From the NCBI GenBank assembly GCA_029490685.1, contig CM055956.1, forward strand, positions 74,351,545-74,415,544: a DNA stretch of 64,000 nucleotides, read 5' to 3'. The position numbers were made by a program, and so were the translations under genes. Below the pieces are notes generated by a model, which worked only from the letters and a program-made list of their open reading frames with translations, searched no databases and was not told the DNA's origin. Shown in pieces: positions 32,786 through 40,391 of this stretch (the stretch's first letter is position 1; each line of letters begins with the position of its first letter). This DNA comes from Schizonepeta tenuifolia (taxonomy: Eukaryota; Streptophyta; Magnoliopsida; Lamiales; Lamiaceae).

Positions 32786-35332
32786 TCAGAAATACTGTTG
32801 ACCGTACTTGTTGAAGATACGGTTGAAGATCTCCTTCTTCGCTTCCAACTCAATCCTAGTGTTGACGCCGTGTTCCTTGCATACTTGCCTCGCCTCAGCC
32901 AAGATCGTATTTCTATTTGGCGTGCTTGCGCCTTTGATCATCGGAGGGCGGTATATGCACTTCTTTGGAACTGGAACAGTGTTGGGATCAAGCTGAGCAT
33001 TCAGCATAGCTCGCTTGAACTGACTAAACATTCCAGGGTCTCCAGATCTGAGTTCCCACAGGGCTTCCTTGAAGGCTAACCTTGGGTCTTCAGTCGAGTA
33101 GACTTTCCTGTAATAGAAGTCATTGACGAACTCATGCTTGAACTGTTCCCAGTCATCGTTCCACTCCGCATTCATCCACTTGTCAACATGTGGGTATCGA
33201 GACGGGAGCGGAGCGTTCTTCTGCAGCTGATGCGTCGACTTTCTAGCCTCAGCCTTCATCTGGTGCTTGTTGATTCTTCGCACACTCCGGCTGGCTTTGT
33301 TTCTGTCGACGTTCTTCTCCACCTTGGTGAGCTCCTTCTCGAACTTGGCTACCTTTTTGGCCTGATCGGCAGCGAACTTCTTGATCCAAGAGGGATTCAA
33401 GTATTTCTCCTTAGGCACCTTCATAGCTTTGGCAGCTTCGATACAGTCTTCAACGGATATCCCGTCAAGTTCTGCATCGAGCTCGGCTGTGAGCTCGGCT
33501 ACGAGGTCGTGGGAGACTTCCAATTCGGGCTGCGACCCTTCAGCTTCAGCTTCAGCTGGCACTCCTTCTCCTTGCTGGAGAACAGCTTTCCCTTGTCCAT
33601 CCCCAGCTGCTGGCTCCTTGTCTTCCCCAGCTGCTGGCTCCTTGTCTTCCCCCTTTTTGGCATCATCCAAAAGGGTGGCAACAGTGCCATCCAGAGAGGT
33701 CAACTTGGCTTCAGCTTGTTGAATGCGGGAAAACAGCTCATCAACAGCGTCCTTCTCTTCCACCTTTTTCGCCAACTCCAAGTCTTGGCGCTCCTGCTCA
33801 GCTCGCTGCACAGCTGCAAAGGTCGCAGAGACCTCTTTGTGGAGGGAGACGAACTCAGCTCGGAAAGAGGCGAACTGAGCCATCCACTCCTGGTCCTGAG
33901 TCTGCTGGGACTTTGCGAGGTCAGATTCAGCAACGGTCTTGAACACGTTGAAATCCGAGCTGAGGCTCTGGACGGCCTTCCTTAGAGCCGAGACCTCCGA
34001 GCTGGAAGAAGTGGAGAGATCTTCGAGCTTGTGCTGCAGAGAGGAGGAGAGGTGATCTAGCTGATTCTTCAGGCTGGCATTTTCTGCCATCAGCTGCTGC
34101 ATCCTGTCAGCTTCTTCCTCCTTGCCCAGCTGGATCTTGGACAGCATCTCCGTCCTCAGCTGGTTGACCCTCTCCGAGATCAGCTCGCAGATGACGTCGG
34201 TTGAGAAAGCTGGCTGATCGGAGGGTCCGGGCAGGAGCGGTGGTTGTGGCTGGGCAGCAGACTCCAGGACAACCATGGCAGATCGGCTGGCGAGGTAGGC
34301 CTTGAGCTTGTCTTCTTCTCTCTTGGCCGCCTCATCAGCTGCATCGACGTCGTCCATGCAGGAGGCATTTTTGGCGAGCATGTCATCAAGAAAGTGAACA
34401 GCTTTAGGGTTGTTGCACAGCTCCCTGGTGTCTGTCCCTTCTTGGATGCTTTTGTCCAGACGTCGTCGGAGCACAGCCACCTTTTGGTTGTAAGCCACCT
34501 CCAGGCTCTGGTAGTCGAAGTACTCCCTCAGGTTGGACTCTTCGACCTTTAACTTGTCCCAGCCATGGATCCTGAGGGTCTCCTCCTTCACGTACCAGTA
34601 GCTGAATATGAAACTGAATTGGTATAGAAGCTCCGTCCCGAGAACAGAGAAAATGGGCATCGATGTTGCCTCGGGGAACATACCAATCAGCTTGCGGAAG
34701 CAGTAGCTGAGTCTTCCTTCATATTCAGCCAGGATCGCCTGATGGTTGGCTTCTTCATCGATCTGAGGGGGGTCGATATCGAAGGTTAACGGTTCGATGG
34801 TTTCATCAACGTTGGCCGAAGAAGTGGTCACAACGTTGGCATCGAGCGAGAGGCTCGGAATATCTGACTGAGGACCAGTTGAGAGAACCGGATCCTCTTT
34901 GGATGGAGAGTTGGCTGGCTGGAGGATTTCTTCAGTCACAGGTGGGTTAACCTGGCTGGCATCAGCTCTAGACCGACTGTCGTGGGACTCCTCAGATGAA
35001 GAAGAGTCATCTGAGGAGGAGCTGGCATCCACCACTTGGATCTCCACGTCTCCACCTGCCTCCTCAGCCACGTCCTCCTGGCGAGGTTGAAGAATAAACC
35101 CAGCTGGGTCAACCGATTGACTGGATTCGGTTGACTCATTCGCCTCAGTCGGCTTGACCACCACTGGACTTGTTGTGGATGGTTTAGCCGCGGGCTGGAT
35201 GATTCTTATCCTTGGCCTCTTCTGCAGAGGTTCCTCCTCTTCCTCCTCTTCGTCTTCTTCCTCCTCAGCTACCTCTTCCAGCTGGCGCTTCGCCGACTTA
35301 GTCCTCGAAGGGCGACGAGCAGCTGCCTCCAC
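32786..35332 (-). CDS. Accessory ORF3b of the copia element, acidic coiled-coil protein
   Basis: Follows ORF3a in the same frame after one TAG (35341-35339); it has no ATG at its start (the first codons are CCA GCT GTG), so it may be the second half of one ancestral ORF. About 848 codons: an acidic run with a Glu/Asp tract (residues 20-35) beside a basic KRPRIR patch, Ser/Asp-rich linkers, a hydrophobic aromatic segment (about 225-246, FSVLG to SYWYV) that could be a membrane or packing helix, heptad-rich coiled coil (about 380-555), a duplicated nine-residue GEDKEPAAG (560-577), and a very basic segment (about 655-705). The C-terminus is WNDDWEQFKHEF-like and tidy. I recognise no enzyme or env domain. 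The env position in SIRE-type elements is the only parallel. Its function is unknown. Confidence 0.7.
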   Translation of the reverse strand: MEAAARRPSRTKSAKRQLEEVAEEEEDEEEEEEEPLQKRPRIRIIQPAAKPSTTSPVVVKPTEANESTESSQSVDPAGFILQPRQEDVAEEAGGDVEIQVVDASSSSDDSSSSEESHDSRSRADASQVNPPVTEEILQPANSPSKEDPVLSTGPQSDIPSLSLDANVVTTSSANVDETIEPLTFDIDPPQIDEEANHQAILAEYEGRLSYCFRKLIGMFPEATSMPIFSVLGTELLYQFSFIFSYWYVKEETLRIHGWDKLKVEESNLREYFDYQSLEVAYNQKVAVLRRRLDKSIQEGTDTRELCNNPKAVHFLDDMLAKNASCMDDVDAADEAAKREEDKLKAYLASRSAMVVLESAAQPQPPLLPGPSDQPAFSTDVICELISERVNQLRTEMLSKIQLGKEEEADRMQQLMAENASLKNQLDHLSSSLQHKLEDLSTSSSSEVSALRKAVQSLSSDFNVFKTVAESDLAKSQQTQDQEWMAQFASFRAEFVSLHKEVSATFAAVQRAEQERQDLELAKKVEEKDAVDELFSRIQQAEAKLTSLDGTVATLLDDAKKGEDKEPAAGEDKEPAAGDGQGKAVLQQGEGVPAEAEAEGSQPELEVSHDLVAELTAELDAELDGISVEDCIEAAKAMKVPKEKYLNPSWIKKFAADQAKKVAKFEKELTKVEKNVDRNKASRSVRRINKHQMKAEARKSTHQLQKNAPLPSRYPHVDKWMNAEWNDDWEQFKHEFVNDFYYRKVYSTEDPRLAFKEALWELRSGDPGMFSQFKRAMLNAQLDPNTVPVPKKCIYRPPMIKGASTPNRNTILAEARQVCKEHGVNTRIELEAKKEIFNRIFNKYGQQYF

Positions 35333-35338
35333 AGCTGG

Positions 35339-36226
35339 CTAGGGGACACCCTTGGGGGTGTAGACAGCTTCTACAACATCCCTGGCCTTCTTGGCTGAGG
35401 GGAACAGTGACAGCTTGCTGACTGGAGTGTCCTCACTCCCTTCCCATGTCAGCGGCAGACCCTTTGTGGCTTGGAGGATGAGGGCTGATATCTTTGTCCC
35501 GAAGTTGAGAGTCCCCTTGACACTCAACAGAACATCTCCGGACTCAGCTGTCGTCTCGGATATCTTCTGCTTCTCCGACACCAGCTGGCTCTCTATATAT
35601 CCCAACCAGTCGACCTGGTGCATCTCTTCCAGGGCCTTCTGCTGCTTGAGCTTAGGACGGCTGATGTCCCCGAAGGCTCCACCATATGCGAAGATGCATT
35701 TGGAGATTACATCGAAAAGAAGTCGGTGCTCCGGCTTCAGCTTTGTCCTTTGCATGCTCCCCTTCAATGGTTCGGGAACAAGAAGAATGGTTTGAAGGAA
35801 GGCATCAGCTTCCTTGTCAGAAAAGTTCCCCACCACGTCTGTGACTTCACGGTTTCTGGGGATGAGCTTCTCCAGCTCCTTCGACACCTTTATCTCCACA
35901 ACGGAGTCTTCTACTGTTCGGGAGGTTCTGTGGCGTTGCTTGCACGGGATGATCGTGACAAGCCCGTCATTTGCGACTCGTTGCAGATTCCGGTAGAAAT
36001 GTACGATCTGCTTCCTGAGCAACAGGGCCGGAGAGAGGGTGGCCCAATCAAGCAGATGGTGGTCGGAGAGGATGGTGGCGATTGGAGCGAGCTCAGGCGA
36101 TGAGAGAGCCGCTTTGGATAAAATTTGTTCGAAATGAATCTTCGACATCACCATGTCGAACGATTCCTGGAACGTTGCAGGCTCTGAGGAAACCATCTTT
36201 TTAGAAGCTTTTGACTTGGGCGCCAT
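35339..36226 (-). CDS. Accessory ORF3a of the copia element, unknown function
   Basis: I start it at the ATG at 36226 (MAPKSKASKK), 295 codons; an upstream open extension to 36346 has only a GTG start and looks like a T-rich leader. Helical and mostly globular in look, with LDWATLSPALLLRKQIVHFYRNLQRV, a stretch that resembles what is called the putative plant transposon protein region found in many plant element ORFs (from memory, not checked), then KPEHRLLFDVISKCIFAYGGAFGDIS and a C-terminal PLTWEGSED. No signal peptide. A TAG ends it and the same frame continues as ORF3b, so both may be parts of one product. The upstream spacer carries a TATA-like box 135 bases before the ATG. Confidence 0.7.
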   Translation of the reverse strand: MAPKSKASKKMVSSEPATFQESFDMVMSKIHFEQILSKAALSSPELAPIATILSDHHLLDWATLSPALLLRKQIVHFYRNLQRVANDGLVTIIPCKQRHRTSRTVEDSVVEIKVSKELEKLIPRNREVTDVVGNFSDKEADAFLQTILLVPEPLKGSMQRTKLKPEHRLLFDVISKCIFAYGGAFGDISRPKLKQQKALEEMHQVDWLGYIESQLVSEKQKISETTAESGDVLLSVKGTLNFGTKISALILQATKGLPLTWEGSEDTPVSKLSLFPSAKKARDVVEAVYTPKGVP

Positions 36227-36360
36227 CTCGAGGAGATATATATGCAAAGAAAGAGTGAAAGACTTTACTGGAAATGGCGAAACAAGATTTGAGAAGATGA
36301 TGAATAGTGAGTAAAGATATGCACGAAAAGAGAAGGTAAGGATCACTTCCTGATTTGCCG

Positions 36361-36370
36361 TATTATATAA
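36361..36370 (-). promoter_or_regulatory. TATA-like box ahead of ORF3a
   Basis: Minus strand TTATATAATA, about 135 bases upstream of the ATG, followed by a CT-rich leader (CTTTCACTCTTTC). A separate internal promoter for the accessory ORFs is an inference. Confidence 0.4.
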
Positions 36371-36986
36371 TCTTTGACTCGGATAAAATCAACGGCTGGG
36401 GTTAAATCGCGCGAATCTATTAACGGCTGTGATTTTGCGACTGTTGAGTAATTTTGACTGATATACCACTCGCGCGAGTGAGAAGGTGAATAGTTTGAGG
36501 TGTCAGCCCAGTCGCACTATAAAGTAAGGCTATAGGTGTTCAGCCAGACTTTACATTAAATGCGATATGATGGCTTGTTTAGTCTAGCTGACATGTTCAG
36601 GAATGTTTGAATTTATTTCAAACATTCTCATTTAATATCATAACACCTTCAGTCATAAATGATACCTGCCAGCTGATGTCTGAATCAGCTGTGTTCATTT
36701 GTTGAATTCCTCAGTTGCCGCATACCATCAGCTGACTCGAGTTCGTCTGTTCAGCTGACGTCTGTTCCATTGTTGCAGCATACCATCAGCTAACTCAAGT
36801 TCATCTCCTCAGCTGACGTTTGATGTCCTCAGTTGGCAATTCGTATCTGATATTCCCCTTTCAGCTGAGCTTCCCCCTTCATCTGAGCTTCCCCCTTAAG
36901 TCGATATCCGATTCTTCAGCTCGGATGAATCCTTATCAGCTCAGATGACTCTTCTGCTCGGATGACTCTTCAGCTCGGATGAGTTT
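36371..36986 (-). other. Spacer between pol and the accessory module
   Basis: Non-coding. Next to the pol stop it has several copies of a CAGCTCGGATGACTCTT-like unit (36905-36995), then three purine tracts (next entry), then many CAGCTGA words, and a CGCGCGAG palindrome near 36470. Confidence 0.6.
36854..36897 (-). repeat. Three polypurine tracts just downstream of pol
   Basis: On the minus strand AAGGGGGAA occurs twice (36897-36889, 36879-36871) and AAAGGGGA once (36861-36854), separated by GCTCAGATGA and GCTCAGCTGA. They look like the true PPT at 32466-32450. Confidence 0.7.
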
Positions 36987-39900
36987 TTAGCTCGGATCCA
37001 AAAGTCTTAGAAGATCACACAGCATCTTGAACCGGGCTTGAGGAAGAGGTTTGGTGAGGATGTCAGCTCTCTGAATCTCAGTTGGGATCTTCTCCATGGA
37101 CACATCCTTCTTCTCAATATGATCTCGAATGAAGTGATGACGAATATCGATATGCTTAGTCCGAGAGTGATGAACAGGGTTTAGAGAGATAGCTATGGCA
37201 CTCGAGCTATCACAATGTATGGGAACCTGTCCAGTTGAGACTTCATAATCTCCCAGCTGCTGCTTCAGCCACAATACTTGCATGCAACAGCTTCCGGCAG
37301 CCATGTACTCTGACTCGGTTGTCGAAGTAGCAACACACGCTTGTTTCTTGGAGAACCATGAAACCAGCTTGCTTCCCATGAACTGACAGTGTCCAGAAGT
37401 AGACTTTCTGTCCAACCGATCTCCTGCTAGGTCGGCATCTGAGTATCCAGTCAGCTGGATATTGTCATCAATTGGGTACCACAATCCAACATTGACAGTT
37501 CCCTTCAGATACTTAATGATGTTCTTTGCTGCCAACATGTGTGTTTCTCTTGGTTGGACTTGAAAACGAGCACACACTCCAACTGCGTATGAAATGTCTG
37601 GTCGGCTGGCAGTTAGGTAGAGCAGCGAACCGATGATCCCTCTATACTGGCTGGCATCAATGAGCTTTCCCTCAGCTCCTGGTTCGATCTTCCAGTTCGT
37701 GTTCATAGGGATCTTGGTTGTCTTACTTGTCTGCAATCCGAACTTGGTGATGAGCTCCCTTGTATATTTGGACTGGTTGATGAAAATCCCTTCAGGTGAC
37801 TGCTTCACTTGTAATCCAAGGAAATAATTCATCTCGCCCATCATTGATATCTCGAACTTTTCCTTCATAAGATCGGAGAATTTCTTGCACAGCTCCTCCG
37901 ACTTGGACCCGAAAATGATGTCATCGACATAAATTTGCGCGACAAGTATATCTTCTCCAACTTTGATGGTGAATAGAGTTTTATCAACTGAACCTCGTTT
38001 GAACCCCGAGTCCAGAAGAAATCCACAAAGAGTGTCATACCATGCTCTTGGTGCTTGCTTTAGACCATAGATAGCTTTCTTCAGCTTGTACACTCTTCCA
38101 TCTCCAGTTTCAAAACCAGGAGGCTGTTCAACATATACATCTTCTTTTATATCTCCATTGAGAAATGCACACTTCACATCCATCTGATATACTTTGAACT
38201 TGTGATATGCGGCATAAGCTAGAAAGATCCGGATGGCTTCCAGCCTTGCAACTGGTGCAAAGGAATCTTCAAAGTCAATTCCTTCTTGTTGGCAGTATCC
38301 TTGAGCTACCAACCTTGCTTTATTCCTCACAATGAATCCAATGACGTCTCTCTTGTTTTTGAAAATCCACTTTAGTCCAATCACCTTGACACCATTTGGT
38401 CTTTCTACCAATTCCCATACACAGTTGCGTAGAAACTCATTCAATTCTTCTTGCATGGCTGTTGTCCAGTGGACACAATTGAGAGCTTCCCCAACATTCT
38501 TCGGTTCTGGAACATCAGCTACATAGCAAGAAATCATGGCAACATCTCCAGCTTGCTCGAACTCCTCTAGAACTACCAATTCCTCAGCATATTGGGCATA
38601 AGTGTTGGATTCTTCCTCGGTTGATTCTGGATTTGCAACTCTGCTCCGTGTGCGCACACCCTCGGTTGAATCTCCGATGATGTTGTTGGTGGAATGAACT
38701 TCATACCATCTTCGGTTGCGTCTTCCTTCTTCTTCCAACAGTGGCTGTTCAGACATCTGAGTTGGAGTCTTCAGAGCTGGTGATTGATCAGCTGTGGAGT
38801 CTGGATCCTCAACATTTACAATAGATTGAACTGAGTTCGGTTGGGCATCGGATGCTGATGCAGTTGGAGGGACATCAGCTGAAGTTCCCCCTAGGGACGA
38901 GCTGAGGTCTTCGCATTCATCTTCAGAGGAGTATGGGTCCTCATCCTCAGTTGCCCATACAAGTGGTTCAGCTCGGTTCTTTTCCCGAAGAGCTTGCGAT
39001 CTGGTGAGAACTGGTAGAACAGCTGGATCCGCGTGTTGTTCCTTTACCTGTTCCCTGCACTCGAAGGTAGATTCATCAAAACTAACATGAGGTGTTATTT
39101 CCACAACACGAGAGCTGTTGTTGAAAACTCTATATGCCTTGATCCGAGCTGCATATCCAAGAAATATGCCCTTCGAAGCTTTGGCATCAAAAGTTTTCAA
39201 CTGAGTCTTCCCATTGTTGTGAATATAACACTTAGATCCAAAAACACGAAAATAAGAAATATCTGGCTTTCTGCGTCTCCACAGCTCGTAGGGCGTCTTT
39301 CCCAACCGCTTGGTGAGAAGAGATCGATTCTGTGTGTAGCATGTTGTATTGATCGCTTCAGCCCAAAATCTCTTAGGCAGTGCTGAGCTCGCTAACATGG
39401 ATGTGGCTGCATCCTTCAGAGTTCTATTTCTTCGCTCAGCTACGCCATTCTGTTGTGGAGTACGCGCGGCTGATGTCTGATGGGTTATGCCATTCTTTTC
39501 GCAATACTTAATGATGGTTTCATTTAGAAACTCCGTTCCACGATCTGATCTGATAGATATGATCTTCATCTCTTGTTGGTTCGATATCCGATCCATCAGC
39601 TTGGGCAGCTCATATCGGGTCTCACTTTTGTGGTGCATGAAGATGGTCCACGTATATCTTGAGTAGTCATCAGTTACAACCAATGTATATTCGTTTCCAT
39701 TAATGCTTTTTGGTGTAACTGGCCCGAAGAGATCCATGTGGATCAGCTGTAACACTCGGTCAGTTGAAGGAGTTGACTTCAACCGGAAGAAGGTTCTAGC
39801 GAGCTTTCCCAGCTGGCATGCACTGCAGATGTGTGTTGTTGAAAACACTCGGTTAGGTATGCCTCTTGCATGTTCTTGTCTGGCAAGTCGGTTCATTGTC

Positions 39901-40391
39901 TTGAAGTTCAGATGGTTGAGCCTTTTGTGCCACAGCCAGCTCACATCCGAACTGCTCTTTGACAACAGGCAAGTGTCAAGGAGGCTGCTGTTCCAGTCAG
40001 CGTAGTATACATTCCCTGTTGGAGATCGATTTCCCAACAATATCACCTGCTTTGATCCGACATCTTTAACTCTGCAACCCTGTGCATCAAACTTGACAGA
40101 GAACCCATTATCACAGAATTGGCTGATGGAGAGCAGGTTATGCTTCAATCCATCAACAAAAGAGACATTAGAAATTGAAACATGATTGGTTTCAAGGGTA
40201 CCGTAACCTCTGGTATAACCTTTTGAGTTATCACCAAAAGTAACTGATGGACCTTCTTTCTCCACGAAACTTCCAAGAAAATCCTTCAGATTTGTCATGT
40301 GTTTCGAGCATCCACTATCCATCACCCACATTGTTGTAGACGCCTTCTTCTTCCTCAGCTGTTTCTCCTGTACCTGCAAAGAGAAACTCGC
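36987..40391 (-). CDS. pol: Copia pol polyprotein, intact
   Basis: The frame opens at 40391, right after an in-frame TAA, and has no ATG before the protease; it overlaps the gag frame and needs a frameshift or splice. Counting from 40379, about 1130 codons: protease DSGCSKHMTN (residues 21-30), integrase HHCC region (WHKRLNHLN...CSACQLGK), integrase core with HMDLFGPV, TDDYSRYTW, SDRGTEF and PQQNGVAERRNRT, reverse transcriptase with WIFKNKRD, KARLVAQGY, YQMDVKCAFLNG, YGLKQAPRAWY and the catalytic YVDD, then RNase H with GYSDADLAGD, STTESEYMA, HCDSSSAI and TKHIDIRHHF, ending DILTKPLPQARF. All catalytic motifs are present. It copies the RNA and inserts the cDNA. The protein is very close to that of the element at 61.7-64 kb. 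Confidence 0.95.
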   Translation of the reverse strand, partial: ASFSLQVQEKQLRKKKASTTMWVMDSGCSKHMTNLKDFLGSFVEKEGPSVTFGDNSKGYTRGYGTLETNHVSISNVSFVDGLKHNLLSISQFCDNGFSVKFDAQGCRVKDVGSKQVILLGNRSPTGNVYYADWNSSLLDTCLLSKSSSDVSWLWHKRLNHLNFKTMNRLARQEHARGIPNRVFSTTHICSACQLGKLARTFFRLKSTPSTDRVLQLIHMDLFGPVTPKSINGNEYTLVVTDDYSRYTWTIFMHHKSETRYELPKLMDRISNQQEMKIISIRSDRGTEFLNETIIKYCEKNGITHQTSAARTPQQNGVAERRNRTLKDAATSMLASSALPKRFWAEAINTTCYTQNRSLLTKRLGKTPYELWRRRKPDISYFRVFGSKCYIHNNGKTQLKTFDAKASKGIFLGYAARIKAYRVFNNSSRVVEITPHVSFDESTFECREQVKEQHADPAVLPVLTRSQALREKNRAEPLVWATEDEDPYSSEDECEDLSSSLGGTSADVPPTASASDAQPNSVQSIVNVEDPDSTADQSPALKTPTQMSEQPLLEEEGRRNRRWYEVHSTNNIIGDSTEGVRTRSRVANPESTEEESNTYAQYAEELVVLEEFEQAGDVAMISCYVADVPEPKNVGEALNCVHWTTAMQEELNEFLRNCVWELVERPNGVKVIGLKWIFKNKRDVIGFIVRNKARLVAQGYCQQEGIDFEDSFAPVARLEAIRIFLAYAAYHKFKVYQMDVKCAFLNGDIKEDVYVEQPPGFETGDGRVYKLKKAIYGLKQAPRAWYDTLCGFLLDSGFKRGSVDKTLFTIKVGEDILVAQIYVDDIIFGSKSEELCKKFSDLMKEKFEISMMGEMNYFLGLQVKQSPEGIFINQSKYTRELITKFGLQTSKTTKIPMNTNWKIEPGAEGKLIDASQYRGIIGSLLYLTASRPDISYAVGVCARFQVQPRETHMLAAKNIIKYLKGTVNVGLWYPIDDNIQLTGYSDADLAGDRLDRKSTSGHCQFMGSKLVSWFSKKQACVATSTTESEYMAAGSCCMQVLWLKQQLGDYEVSTGQVPIHCDSSSAIAISLNPVHHSRTKHIDIRHHFIRDHIEKKDVSMEKIPTEIQRADILTKPLPQARFKMLCDLLRLLDPS

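Noticed and set aside
33134..33985. 283-codon ORF on the plus strand
   Set aside because: Antisense to accessory ORF3b, Leu-rich as expected for the complement of a Gln/Glu/Lys coiled-coil code.
36227..36346. N-terminal hydrophobic extension of ORF3a as a signal peptide
   Set aside because: It has only a GTG start and lies in the T-rich leader; the first ATG gives a clean start at 36226.
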